A stretch of 64,000 nt of DNA from Chlamydomonas reinhardtii (GCF_000002595.2 NC_057017.1:1795997-1859996); one strand, 5' to 3'. Positions 41,201-53,163 are shown, numbered from the stretch's first letter. Numbers and translations are program-made. The notes: a model not told the origin generated them from the letters alone.

Positions 41201-44200
41201 TGGGCACGCCGCCTATGCTATCTTTGGGCTTGCGTGAAGCATGGGGCGCATGGGGGTGCTGCTGTTGTTGCTGCATCGTCCTTCGCACTCCCTATGGCAA
41301 ATCGAACCTGTCCTTATCTATGGCGTTCTCTTACGCATGTTATAGAATGCAAAGCTGTGGCAGCACAACGCGCGGTATAACACAGCCGCCAAGGCTGTGG
41401 TGGACATCGTGCTGGGCGTGGTGGCGACAGCAGAGGAGCAGCAGGGCTCGGACCTGGGCCCTTGCTTCTACCTGACGGCCACCGCCGTCCTGCTGCTGAG
41501 CCTGGTGCTATTGCACGGCCTCGAAGATCCATCCACGCAGCCCTGGCTTAAACGGGGCACCCAGAATATGGAGGAACTGGTGGCGCAGCTGGAGAGGTGG
41601 GCGTCCTTCAAGGACCTCAACCTCGACACGTGCATCCGGTACCTGTGGGCAGGCGCGCCAGACTGGCCCAAGGTGGCGCAGACCCTGGCCGCGGTCAGGG
41701 AAGGCCTCACCCTCAACCACATTTGTAAGGTGTGTTCGGCCATCGGAATGACGTGGCGCGCGCTCGTGTCGTGGAAGCAATTGCCGGCCCGCATTCTGAC
41801 CCGCTAAACGTGCCCTGTCCTGTGTGTGCATTTACACAGGGCAGCTACAACGCAGTTTTTTGGGTGGTGGGCAGGGGTGACTTGCTCACGAGACAGCCGC
41901 TGCATAATATCGATTCGGACCTGCTGGCGGCCGTCTACAACCAAGGGCCAGCGCTGCTCCGCCACCTGCGTGCGGCCTGCGCGATTCACCGCGACAGTAA
42001 GCAGCCCATCGGTGTGCGCGTCATGGGCCTGCTGCCGGTGGTCAACAGGCGCGTCCCGGACCTCACCACCGGCGAGGCGCTGCGGAGCCTGTGCGCAGCG
42101 AAGGGTAAAGTGGCGATTGCCATGGTGTTGGAGCGACTGACGACCGTGGAGGAGGTCGCGAAGGCGCTGGCAGCGTACACCGTGGCCCGTGGCCCGTGGC
42201 AGGTGATTGGGCGGGTTGCACGCGCTTCATTCATGCCCGGTGCCAGCAAGCGTTTAGCCCGCAGCTTGCGCACAGGGCAGCTTGTGCAGCGTCTTCGTTC
42301 CATTGCCATACATCGATGGCAAACCGTATGATCCCTCGTGCACCGCGTGCAGGAGGGTGTGTGGCCGCTGGGCTTGGGGCTGGCGCTGACGAGAGGCGTG
42401 CTGAGCGCGACGGGTCATTTGATCAAGCTGGGGCTGCACCACGGCGATATCAAGGTTAACAACGTGGGGTTCACCGACCTCAAGCAGCAGCCGTTCCGCG
42501 ACGCGACGTTTCTAGACAACGACGACCTGAGCCAGGACCCAAATGGGCGTGTGCACAGGTACCACACCTCTCGGTTCACGGCCCTGGGGGCGCAGCAGTG
42601 TATAAACAGCGGCAACATGTGGTGCCGCCCGAGCTTGCGGCTACAGGGCATGGACCTGCACCAGGTAGATGTGTCTGTTGTGTCGGTCCGACGCACGCAT
42701 GGACACTAAGCACTGCTTGCTTGGCCGTAAGTGCTTGCAAGCTGGCGCATTCGCCTGGCTTGGCTGACTAGCTATGGCCCCGGCTCTCTCCTGCGCAGGT
42801 GCAAGGCTTTCAGGCCACGCTGATAGTGCTGCTGCTGCCGGAGGCGGTGCTTTACCATGCCAACGACGGCTGCGTCAATTTCTTTAGTTTTGTCCCGGCG
42901 CTGTGGAACACCGGCCACGGCGGCCTAGGCGTGCTGTATCCCAGCCAGCTGATGTCCGCCGTGCTGGCGGGTGTGCTGGGGACTCTAATGCACCCGCTTG
43001 CCGACAAGCGCAAGGGCCTGCCGGAGCTCATGCCGCGCGTCCACAGCCTGTGCAGCGCCATGGACGAGTGCGATTTCTGCCTTCGCGGGCTCACTGACGC
43101 CGGCGGGTGCCTGCGCGTGCCGGTGCGTGGTGCCCAACCGATGTGTTAGTTAAGGTTGGATTCGCATGCCGTGATCCTGCCGCTCGGGCATGGGTGAAAC
43201 CCTACGTGGTTGTGCTGCTGCTGTCTTTCATTGTGGCCACACATGCACATCGGTGGCCCCTGGTTGCAGATCGGCGCCGGGCCGCTGGCCCACCTGTGCA
43301 GCCCGCCACAGACCGACGTGCTGCTGCGCCAGCTGCTCTCGGCGCTGGAGGAGTGGCGCGAGGACCCGTTCATGGCGGCCAACCTGTTCCAGGTGATTAC
43401 GCTGCTGCACAAGGCGGCCCACTGCACCTGGCCCGCCGGCCCCGTCAACGACTTCATGCAGCGGGTGCTGCTGCTGGCGGTGCTGTGCGACATTGTGCGC
43501 GTGGAACGCCAGGCGGAGGCTGGGCTAGAGCGACCGGAGCTGCTGCTGCTGTACAAGGTGCGCGCTGCTGTACATATTGGGCCCCTTACATGTCATGACA
43601 CCCTTGGTAGATTGTCTGGATGGGTTGCGAATTGAGTGCGTGCGTGCGTGCTTGGCCTGCTGTTTGTGCTGCAGGGCAAGCAAGGCGACCGCGAGCGCAC
43701 GCTACTGCACCTGCTGGGCGCCACCGGAAGCACGCAGGGCTACCTCACCATTCTGCGGGCTCTGGCCATGGCTGGCCTTTGCTTTGACCGCTATAAACGT
43801 GTCATGAACGCGGTCGACCAGGTGAGTGTCCGAGACACCGGGGCGGGGTGCTGGCTTGATTGCTCGTCACCTATGCCTGATGACCCAAGCTGGTGTGCTG
43901 GATCCCGTCACCCACTGCAGAACGGATACTCGCCGCTCATGCTGGCGGCCGTGCATGGGCAGCACGCGCTCGTCATGGCGCACATCAGCTTTGCAAAGGA
44001 GCAGCTGGACGAGGAGGCGCAGCAGCTGCTGAACGAGGCCCTGTCACCCGACCTACGTAAGGTCAGCGAGCGTGCGGTGTTACAGCTGCTGGACGGGCTG
44101 GTCCCGCAGCCGGCCGCCCTGGGAGGCCTGCTCACCATCCTGTGCTCTCAGTTCAACGGACACAACGACCAGCTTCAGAAGCTCCTGGCGTACGTGCCGC

Positions 44201-45586
44201 CGGTACTGCGGCTGCCAGAGGTGACCGGCGGGCAGGGCGGCGGGGCAAGCAGCAGCGGGGCGGGCGGCGAGGTGGCTGCGGGCGGGCTGCTGGCAGCCGC
44301 ACATGCGCACCTGGGCGCGTCCCAGGAGAAGCTGGAGCAGGCGCTCGAGGACTCCCGCCTGCAGCCGCTGCTGCGCTGCCTGCGTGGGCCGGTTCAGCCG
44401 GCGGCAGGCCAGGAGGCGGGACCCCACATTGTGGAGCAGGTGGCGCGCGGCGCGCTCAAGCTGTTTGCGACGGCCGCAGAGCTGCCGCTGACAGACGCGG
44501 TCGTGAATATTGGAGTCTATGTACTGCCGGCTCGGTTACTCACGGCAAAGGTGACTGGCGCCCGTATGGATTTAGACAGGTCGCGCCCTGATGCAACTAG
44601 CTATACAGATGCCGCAACGGTCTGGGAAACGTCGGGCGTTGCGCGGATGCATCCATACCCATTCGCACGTGTGCGTCTTGCTCTGCAGACCGCTCGGGAG
44701 CTGGGCGCGGACACCCCCTTCCATGCAGCGGCTGCGATGGCTGGTCCCCTGCCCGGGCTCTATGCTGCGGTCGAGGAGACGTTTGGATGCAAGCTTGCCG
44801 ACAAATGCCTGGCGGAGTTGAACGCGGTAGGTGCGAGGAGCATAGTGCCACAGCAGTGGATGACGGCGTGTGGTTGAGGCTATCCAATTCAGTGCATACC
44901 ATACCGTCACAGTGGCAGAACGCTCCCACTCCTCCCACTACTTTCCCCGCCCGACCAAGTCCTCCGACCCTCCATACCGTTACCGATTTCCCCTGTTTCG
45001 CCTATCCCTCCCCTCTTCAGTCGCGCGAACAGCAAGTCCAATCGCTCCCTCCTCCGGTCCGCACTGGCTCATCTGTCTTTTCAGGCACCCCCATCAATTA
45101 CCGTGCCTGCCGCACAGATCCCGCACGAACTGTCCTCTCCCACCCATCCGCAAGGACTGTCCCGAACGTCCACCGTGTACCCCTGAACGCGCACAACCCC
45201 CCCCCCATTGACGTTCAGTGATGGCGTGTGCGCAGAGGAGACAATTAGCGGAACTCACAGCCGCGACACGGGTATACAATTGTACATTCTATGGCGCTCA
45301 TTGGGCACAGCTAACTGTGTACTTCTTTGCATTTGTGTCCACGCAGGACGGCCGCACGCCGCTGCAGGTGCTGCTGCAGTGCCACCCAGTGCTGATGTCC
45401 GCACCCAGCAGGGCGTTTGGAAAGGTGGACGACCACCGCACGGAAGAGGGACGCGCCAAGCTCGCCGCGATCGCCGTCGGTCTGCGCGACTTCATGGCGG
45501 AACGGGTCAAGGACTCCGCCACTCAATCGCTGCAAGCGGAGCTGGGCATGGCGGTTCCCAACCTGCTGCCAGGATGCTGGTCGTGA
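38284..45586 (+). CDS. atypical kinase-like protein with C-terminal ankyrin repeats (multi-exon)
   Basis: Well-supported exons: 39555-39755, 40001-40282, 40640-41146, 41364-41729, 41840-42202, 42353-42664, 42799-43122, 43270-43557, 43675-43821, 43921-44550, 44689-44826 and 45347-45586, all joined in phase 0 (1265 residues). A tentative N-terminus adds 38284-38632 and 39212-39306 (phase 1 then 0), for ~1413 residues. The N-terminal third is Ala/Glu-rich with a duplicated exon. A kinase-like unit follows: GSYNAVFWVVG resembles the glycine loop, VRV stands where VAIK is expected, LGLHHGDIKVNNVGF resembles the catalytic loop, and ATFLDNDDL stands in the DFG position. Ankyrin-type units follow: RTLLHLLGATGSTQGYL, NGYSPLMLAAVHGQHALVM, DTPFHAAAAMAG and DGRTPLQVLLQ. 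Function unknown; Lys-to-Arg in the ATP site would suggest weak or no catalysis. The first two exons are the least certain. Confidence 0.7.
39680..40345 (+). repeat. tandem exon duplication inside the kinase-ankyrin gene
   Basis: The ends of exons 39555-39755 and 40001-40282 match each other. DMLDTEEGAQ and MLLDAEEGEE lead to a shared ATPASGA / APPASGA end, the same CA/GTGAGT donor, and ~80 bases of similar intron (GGTTGGG, GGCTGTGTCCTG type). One was copied from the other as a block of exon plus intron. Confidence 0.7.
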
Positions 45587-47972
45587 GCGCCGCCATTCGG
45601 TAGGTCGGGCTTCGTGACGGTCAGGTGGTAGCTTTGCCCCGCTTCTGGTGTGCCTAGCGGCGGTGTTGCGTCAAGAGGGGGTATCCGATGGTCTCTCATG
45701 GCCTGGGAGGAAGGTGTGGATGGCGTATGTATGCCCTGTGTTCCTCTTTCCGAAGGATATGCATGTGTTTCCCGCGGATGCACCGAGCGCTATGCACAAT
45801 GCCCGGCGTGATCCAGGCCCATCCCATTTACAGGGGCGGGTGGCGGCTGGCGCTGCGGCGAGTGAAGGCGCGGCGGGTGGTGGCGGTGGTGGTGGCTGTA
45901 TTAGTCGCTGTACCCGCCCGTGTACGGCACTGTCGATCTTGAGCTGCTGCGCCTGGGCAACTGTGGCGGCCGCGCGTGCTTGGGCGTCGTGCGTGACATT
46001 GGATGGGTGCGGGCGGCGGCACCTCCTGTCTTTCCGCAAGACTGCAGTGCTTAAGCGGGAGCCCTGACGTGACTTAAATACTTGTCTGCTATGGCTTCGG
46101 ATCATGTGCCTGATACGCGGATGCCGACACAAAAGGTGAAAGCTCTGGCCGGTACTCTTGCCCCACTGTCACCAGTGGAGTAAAGCTGTAACAACGGAGG
46201 CGTTATGGATTGTTGCTGCTGCCCACGCATGCTGGGGCTCCCCGGTGCGTGCGTGTGACAAGTAGACATGCAGGGCAGGGGGGCACGGACCGTTGCTTTA
46301 AGTGCGCCATCAGGCACGGGTGAAAACCAAAGAACGACGTGTTGCAGGGTCTGCATTCCCACATGCGCTTGCACTTGCTCTTCGGGCCACGTGCCCCAGA
46401 TTGCCGCCTGACCTACCGGGCGTGCACAACCTGACCTGGCAGTGGGAACTTAGGTCTACATTAGAGGCGTTGCACGTATTATCAATGAAACTATGAAAGC
46501 CCCTCAGTAGTGCCCAGCGGTGCCGCGGTGGTCGCGAACAGGGCCATGGCTAAAAGCAGAAACGTGCGTGGGCTGCCGATAGTGCCGAATATGCGGAGAT
46601 GGGCCGCGGCCAGCGCCACTGGTGGGCAGCAAGTGCGGGTTTAGACGGATGAAGGGGAAGAATCACCACAAGGGCGGGCAGGGGAAGCAATGATGGATTG
46701 CGTCTTGCCTTTCAGCCTGAGCAACTCTGAACTTCATCTTACAGCACCATATCGGCCGGTTGCCCAATACCTCACGCCCGCATCCGATGCTTTAAGCGCG
46801 CCAACAGGCACGGGTGAAACCAAGGACATGTGGGAGCTGCTGCTGCCATGCCTGATTCGACGTGGGCGGCCGCGTCCCGTTGTCCGGGCCAGCCAACCCT
46901 CATTCATACCTGCTTTTTACAATGCGACCCAGCCTGTACATACGTACGGGACGGTAGGGGGCTCCTGCAAAGAGTTCGTGTGATTGGGGCGCCGGCCGGA
47001 CCAGGCCGGAGGCCCTCACGGGTCCCCTCTCGCCCACTTCAGCTGTGCGGATGACCCGACCGTGCAAACCCAGCTAACCGGGTTCCGGAGCAATCAGCTA
47101 CCGGGGGCACCGGTGACTCAGTCGGCGGGGCAGACAGGCCAGCGCATCTGCACCACAGGAAGCCGCCTGCCGGCATCTTCTCGGTTGTCGCACCCTCCTC
47201 ACCTAGCCCTCTTCCCCGGCCCAAGAACCTCGCCTGGCCCACATCGCAACAGCCCCCGCTCCACGTGGACGTAGGTGGATGAGCGGGACCGAGCCGCCAA
47301 GCAGCAGTGCCAATGCCACCGGGGCCTGTGTCCATGCAGTCCCAGGTTGCAGCCGATGTAGCTGCTGTCAGGCCTACTCGGGCATGCGCCGCGCACGCAC
47401 GGTTCGTGTGGCGCAGAGAACACGGAGAACAAGGCTGCACAGGAGAACCTACAAAGAGTTGCAGTCCTCAGGCAATCCTAAGGTGCCAAAACCCAGCCCT
47501 AACCTGCAATCGCTTGGGCCTCATGCTCCCGGTTGCAGCTGATCCAGCTGAGGCTTGCGGGGCGTGCATCGCCGCCAACCTCAACGCGGGTGGCACGGAG
47601 GCCCCAAGCCCCGACCAGGCTCCGCCGTGCTCTCTGGCTCATGAGTGCTTGCAATTTGTCCTTTACGGGAAAGGGATACGCGCTACAGTAGTTGCCTCCT
47701 TCAGGTTTGCCATAAGTTTGCGCGTGTGAAATCAAGACGCCTGTAACGCGTAATCATATTCGTTTTTGGAGCAAATGGATCTTATACATAAGAATGTGCA
47801 GGTGTAAATCGCAGACCCAGGGACCGCTTTGACTAAATGCCGACCGGGCCCCCATCATGCAAGTTGTGCACCTGGATGCCCTTTTGCCCAGTCCCGCTAA
47901 ATTCTAAGTTGTTTCTCGCTCTGAGCTTTTACCTTAGTACTCTAGGGGCGCCTGCCGACTTGGGCACGTGCT
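45277..47972 (+). repeat. segmental duplication, arm B
   Basis: The counterpart of arm A (32965-37557), in the same orientation and with 12.3 kb between their starts. It covers the last intron and exon of the kinase-ankyrin gene, the intergenic region, and DNA up to eight bases before the ATG of anthranilate synthase beta. Since it connects intact genes at both ends, arm B looks like the parental copy. Confidence 0.85.
46187..46191 (+). terminator. TGTAA poly(A) signal of the kinase-ankyrin gene
   Basis: TGTAA followed by CAACGG lies ~600 bases after the stop at 45586. The same signal is kept in duplication arm A at 34906-34910. Confidence 0.45.
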
Positions 47973-47979
47973 GAGAAAG
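46192..47979. promoter_or_regulatory. intergenic region and 5' flank of anthranilate synthase beta
   Basis: No gene is supported between the kinase-ankyrin 3' end and ASB. The stretch is compositionally mixed, and short frames on both strands are not consistent between the two duplication arms. The last ~800 bases (from ~47150) match 36640-37557 in arm A and should include the ASB promoter and 5' UTR. Confidence 0.5.
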
Positions 47980-50603
47980 ATGCAGGCTTCTTTGCGCGCG
48001 CGGGCTAGGCCCTTTACCTCGGGTATGTGACTCTAGAGCTGGACGTAGATCTAGGATTGATGCGACTAAAATTGTGGGCTTGCTCTGCAGGCGCCCAGCC
48101 ATCGCTGCGGCGAGCGCCCGCTCGCGTCTGCCGCCCCGTGGCGTCAGCAGCGGCTGCTAAAGGACCCGTTGTTGTTGTGGACAACTACGATAGCTTCACA
48201 TACAACTTGTGTCAGGTGGGGCGGTCGCTGCATGTTTGCCGCGAGGCATCGGCACGTCTCAGCGCCTCACCGCTGCCCTCTCTGACGCCAATTGCAGTAT
48301 CTGGGTGACTTTGGGGTTGACTATGTGGTGTACAAAAACGACGAGAAAACCGTGGATGAGATCAGGGCCATGAACCCTCGCGGTATCCTCGTGTCGCCCG
48401 GCCCCGGTGAGTGCTCGCCTCGCAGCCCCAGCGCCACGTTCTTGGCTTGGCGCGTCCCGCCTTTGATACGCCCAAACAGGGCTAACTTGTGTCAGCTAGC
48501 CCTTTCCGCATCTTGTGCATGGAATGCTGGGCTGTGCAACTGACGGTGATGCGGTTTCCTGTCATGTGCGCGCAGGCCGGCCCATCGACTCGGGCATCTC
48601 CCTACAAACAGTGCGGGAGCTGGGTCCCGACTTCCCACTATTTGGTGTGTGCATGGGGCATCAATGCATTGGCGAGGCATTCGGAGGTGCGTCGTGCTGG
48701 GGCTGCTGCGATGATGGTGGAGGGATGATGGAGGGTAGCATGGGTCAGGAACGGGGAGGAGGCCAGGGGCGGAACACGCCGCACACGCCGCACCAGTGAG
48801 GGCCGCGCACGCCAAACCTGGCTGAGGGCAGGCACCAGGCAGCATATGTACGTGAGGATGAGCATCAACCCGTTCAGGCGCCTGAAGCATTGCCGTGCGT
48901 CGTGTGAGGGTCGTGGTGGGGCAGCCGCAGCCACATACCGCTACCTGCAGCGGGCGGCAACAGCGGGCGGCCACTGCGGGCGTGGCGACAGTGGCAGCGG
49001 GGCGCCGGCGCCGCCCGCACCCAGGCCGCAGAAGTTGCAATTGAGGGAATCCAGTGACCTCATACAGCGGCCTGGCGCAGCCCTCAGGCCGCCGCGCCAG
49101 GACCTGCAACATTCCCCCTGGGGCGGCAGGCGACTGCAGAGCCGGTCGTCCGCGCATGGGCGGTAGCTGCTGCCGTGGCTGCCACCCGTCAGACTGCCGC
49201 CCCGTCAGACTGGCTCCCTGGTGTGCTGCGCTGCAGGTGACGTGGTGCGCGCGCCGTGCGGGGTGATGCACGGCAAGACGTCGCCGGTGTTCCACACCAA
49301 CGTGGGGCTCCTGGAGGGCCTGCCCAAGTAGGTGTGGCGTGCCGCGTGACGTGTCGCGAGCGGCGTGGGATGGGGAGGGGAGGGGAGGGCGAGGGGAGAA
49401 GCGAGGGGTAGGAGGACAGGGGAGGGGGGGGGAAAGGGGGGGAGCATTGGACCCGATACAGAGGGTAGCCTGCAGCTTCGGCGTGGTGGCAGGGCAATAC
49501 GGTAGAGTAGAGAGGAGGGGATCGTGCGCGATGGTCTTGCGGGTTGGAAGTGAGGGCTACTGGATCGGGGCTGGAAAGCAGCTTCAGGGGTGCATGCGGG
49601 AGAGGGTGAAACATGGCAATGAGATGGCGCGGCATCCGACCGAGCAGCTCGGGCGGCGTGGCAGCAACAGGATGGCTTTGGGGGCGCAGCTGGAGCGCGG
49701 GCCTGCAGCGGAGGCCGTCAGCTGGAGGGCAGGCAGCGGGTGGCAGAGCAGATCTGGTGGTCCAGATGGAGATGCACGCGGGGATGGGCAGGGGCGTTGA
49801 AGGGCGGGCGGCACGGGGTGGGCGGAGCGCAGCGGGAAAGGGGGACTGCTCGTGGCATGACGTGACATGGCTCGTGGGGTGGGTGGTGGGGCTGGGGCGG
49901 GTGTCGACAGTGTTGTGCTCGCTGCCTTCCCGCCCCGGCTCCTGCGTCCTGCTTACGCACGCGTCACAGCACACCCACAACTGCGTTCTCCAACACCTCC
50001 ACCTGCAACGCGACTCGCTAACCACCCCCACCCCCGTGGCCCGAATTCCTCTTGACCCTGCGCGCCATCCCAACCGGGGCACATGTTCTCCGCTCTGGCA
50101 CGTACACCCCGCTTTCACCAGAATCGCACGCCTAAACCGTGTCATCAATCCCCCCCATCGCCCTTCACCCGCGGCCCACGCCCCACTCCCGCAGCCCCTT
50201 CGAGGCGTGCCGCTACCACAGCCTGGTCATCAAGCGCGACACCATCCCGGAGGACCTGGAGGTCACGGCCTGGACGGAGGACGGCACCATCATGGGCGTG
50301 CGCCACAAGAAGTACCCGCACATCCAGGGGGTGCAGTTCCACCCCGAGTCCATCATCACGCAGGTGCGCGGCAGGGGTGTGTGGGAAGGAAGGGGGTTGT
50401 AAGTGCCAGCCTGAACTAAACCAAACCACGCCAAACTAGCGGAGCACAGGCAGAGGCGCGGGCACTAGGGGGCGCTAGGGCAACTGTCAAGGACTTGCAC
50501 CCGGCGCCGTGGATATGAACATAGTCCTGTCACCAACATTGCTGTACCCTCGCCACTGCAGAGTGGCAAGAAGATTGTGGAGAACTTCGTGAAGACTCTG
50601 TAA
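47980..50603 (+). CDS. ASB1: anthranilate synthase beta subunit (glutamine amidotransferase), plastid
   Basis: Seven exons, 47980-48022, 48091-48215, 48298-48406, 48576-48686, 49237-49327, 50195-50363 and 50562-50603, join in phase to 229 residues. Residues 1-~39 are Arg/Ala/Ser-rich with no acids, a typical plastid transit peptide. The rest is a class I glutamine amidotransferase: [18 protein letters not shown], catalytic Cys in FGVCMGHQ, and catalytic His-Glu in [16 protein letters not shown] and [15 protein letters not shown] fit the TrpG branch. It supplies ammonia to the alpha subunit for anthranilate in tryptophan synthesis, in the plastid stroma. Split codons (G/GC after the transit start, AA/C before PFEACRYH) confirm the introns. 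The ATG at 47980 lies eight bases after the end of duplication arm B. No clear TGTAA was found downstream before the next gene. Confidence 0.95.
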
Positions 50604-51654
50604 CGCCCTGTTGTGACGGTGAAGGTGGCGAGGAGTTTGGCGAGCAGCGTTTAGCGGCGAGGAGCTGCGTGGAGCTATTGCCATGAGCGACTTGCGTGGA
50701 GGCACTGCCTTCTCTGAAACTGTGAAAGTCATGTTGCGGCGGTGCCTGGCCAAGTGGTGGCGCAGGGCGTGGCCCCAGCTGTTGCCAGTGAGGGCGGTGT
50801 GCTGCAGCTGAGGTGAACACGTGGTGCATGCGCCTCGGGAACCTCCGGTGGAAATGAAGTGAAGTGAAGGAGCGTGCTGGAGGCGTGGCAGTGTGAGGAC
50901 AGGGCAGCTGAGACGTGAGGGTTGTGGAGTGGAGCATGTGACTGGGTAGCAAGGTGTGATTGGGGCGCGTAGCTAGGGGTGCGTGAGAGCGTGGGTTGCA
51001 TGGTCTGCATCTTGACGCGGGTTGGGCACAATTGCAGAGAGTGTGAAAGGAGGGCATGCGTGCAGGCTGTGCAGGCCCCACGCCTCTGAACAACTGGGCA
51101 AAGCCGGGGAGGTGGCTTCGGGTTTGGTGTGGGGTTAAGTCGTGGCTGCCCATGGAGCGGCGGGTGTGATTGCAAAGTGGGCCACGGAAGTAGCTATGAG
51201 ACACCGTGTGTTATGCTGCTACTGCGTGCAAGGGGTTTATAGACACGGGTTATTGAGGTTAGGGTTGTTGGTGGACGGCGCTTAATAGTCGGGCAGTCGG
51301 ACAAGAACCCTGGTTTGGGCCCTGCATGAAAGGTGAGCGCCGAACAAAGCATGCAAGCGAGCCATGTCTTACGACATCAACGCTACCGCTTTTAAACGTG
51401 TATCTTGGAATCCACAGCGGTGTCCTAACTGCAGTCCTGGGTCGCCTCGCCTGGAGAAATCGGCTTTGCCAGAACTGTCATCCCGCTTACCCAAGCTTCC
51501 CGCACATGCTTTTTGTACAATTCGGCTTGCCCAAGCTTTCTTTAGGCCATATTGAATTTACTTCCATCCGCTGCGCGCGATAAGAAGGCTCCTGGCCGCC
51601 GACTCATAGTTTACCTCGCTTTTCGTTTGCTTGTTTAGTCGGTCGCTCGCCACG
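50604..51654. other. intergenic, no gene seen
   Basis: The 3' flank of ASB and the 5' flank of the DHBP synthase gene. No conserved frame on either strand. Pyrimidine- and T-rich sequence close to 51600-51654 probably holds the 5' UTR of the next gene. Confidence 0.4.
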
Positions 51655-53163
51655 ATGCTGGCTAAGTTTGCCTCTGGGCAATTACTGGGGGCAACGGCGG
51701 GCTGCTCTACGCGGCAGGCGGCAATGCCCGCACGTTGCCTCAGCGGTGTCTCCTCGCGCGCCCAACAGCCTCTGTTATCCTCGGGCCAGACTAGCGCCCA
51801 ATTGCCTATTCAAAGTCATCGCTGCGCTGTAATTACGCAAGGCCAGGCAAACAGCTCGCTGCGCCTGCCGATTGAGTTGGACCTTGAGACGCCGTTGCCC
51901 GGCTTTGATAGCATTTCGTCGGCGCTGGCGGACCTTGCAGCTGGAAAGGTTGTGGTGGTAATTGACGACGAGGATCGGGAGAATGAGGGCGATCTCATCA
52001 TGAACGCGGACAAGGTCACCACGGAGACCATGGCATTCTTCGTCGAGTACACCAGCGGTGTGGTGTGCATTTCCATGGAAGGCCAGGACCTGGACCGCCT
52101 CAAGCTGCCGCTGATGATTAACAGCGCGGAGAACGAGGAGGCCATGTACACCGCCTTCACGGTGACCGTGGACCTGCGCGACGACATCACCACCGGCATC
52201 TCCGCCTCCGACCGCGCCAAGACCATCCGCCGCCTGGCTGACCCCTCCGCCACCTGGACTGACTTCCGCCGCCCCGGCCACATCTTCCCGCTGCGCTACC
52301 GCCCCGGCGGCGTCATCGTGCGGCCCGGCCACACGGAGGCCGCCGTGGACCTAGCGCGCCTGTCCGGCTCCTTCCCCGCCGGCGTGCTCTGCGAAATCGT
52401 CAACAAGGAGGACGGCAGCATGTCGCGCACGCCGCAGCTGCTGGAGTTCGCCAAGCGCCACGGCCTCAAGTGCATCACCATCGCCGACCTCATCCGCTAC
52501 CGCCTCCGCAACGAGGCGATCGTGACGCCCGCCGGCGAGCCCACGCCGCTCACCGCTGCCTCCGGCGCGCGCCTCACCGCGCAGGCCTTCCGCAACGCCG
52601 TGGACGGCACCGAGCACGTGGCCTTCGTGCACGGCGCTGTGGCCGACTCGGCCTCGGACGTGCTGCTGCACGTGCACCACGAGCGCACCGTGGCGGACCT
52701 GCTGGACTGCGCCGCGCCCGGCACCAGCGCCGGCGGCGCTGCCGACTGCAGCCTGCCCGCAGCCAACGCGAGCTCGCTGGACGGCGCGCTGCGGTCCGTG
52801 GCGGCGGCGGGCGCGGGCGTGGTGGTGTACCTGCGCGGGCAGAGCGCGCGCGGGCTGCCGCCGTCGGCGGAGCTCGCGGCGCTTGGCAGCGGCGGCGCGG
52901 GCGCGGGCGCGCTGTACTCGTGCGACCTGAAGGACGCGGCGGTGGTGGCGCAGATGCTGCGGCAGCTGGGCGTGCGCTCCGTGTCGCTGGCGGGTGGCGA
53001 GGGCGCGATGGCGACGGCGCTGCGCAGCTGCGGCCTGGCGGTGCGGCCCGCGGCGGCGGCGGCGGGAGGCGCGGGCGCGGCGACGCAGCACGTGAACGGC
53101 AACGGTGCCAGCAGCAACGGGCACGTGCACAGCTCGCCGCTGCAGACCGCGGGCATGCGGTGA
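51655..53163 (+). CDS. RIBA: 3,4-dihydroxy-2-butanone-4-phosphate synthase, RibBA-like with degenerate second domain
   Basis: A single exon of 502 residues. Residues 1-~80 are a Ser/Arg/Gln-rich plastid transit peptide. The DHBP synthase domain (~85-290) has the key motifs: DDEDRENEGDLIMNADKVT near residue 104, RRPGHIFPLRYRPGGV, GHTEAAVDLARLSG, and CEIVNKEDGSMSR. It turns ribulose 5-phosphate into DHBP and formate for riboflavin synthesis. The second half sits where plant RibA proteins carry GTP cyclohydrolase II, but the zinc-site cysteines (the CxTGD...RCDC region) are absent and the sequence is Ala/Gly-rich (HHERTVADLLDCAAPGTS). The protein is therefore probably monofunctional, like plant RIBA paralogues with an inactive domain. 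The ATG at 51655 is preferred to an upstream non-ATG codon. It lacks introns, unlike its neighbours. Confidence 0.9.
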   Translation: MLAKFASGQLLGATAGCSTRQAAMPARCLSGVSSRAQQPLLSSGQTSAQLPIQSHRCAVITQGQANSSLRLPIELDLETPLPGFDSISSALADLAAGKVVVVIDDEDRENEGDLIMNADKVTTETMAFFVEYTSGVVCISMEGQDLDRLKLPLMINSAENEEAMYTAFTVTVDLRDDITTGISASDRAKTIRRLADPSATWTDFRRPGHIFPLRYRPGGVIVRPGHTEAAVDLARLSGSFPAGVLCEIVNKEDGSMSRTPQLLEFAKRHGLKCITIADLIRYRLRNEAIVTPAGEPTPLTAASGARLTAQAFRNAVDGTEHVAFVHGAVADSASDVLLHVHHERTVADLLDCAAPGTSAGGAADCSLPAANASSLDGALRSVAAAGAGVVVYLRGQSARGLPPSAELAALGSGGAGAGALYSCDLKDAAVVAQMLRQLGVRSVSLAGGEGAMATALRSCGLAVRPAAAAAGGAGAATQHVNGNGASSNGHVHSSPLQTAGMR

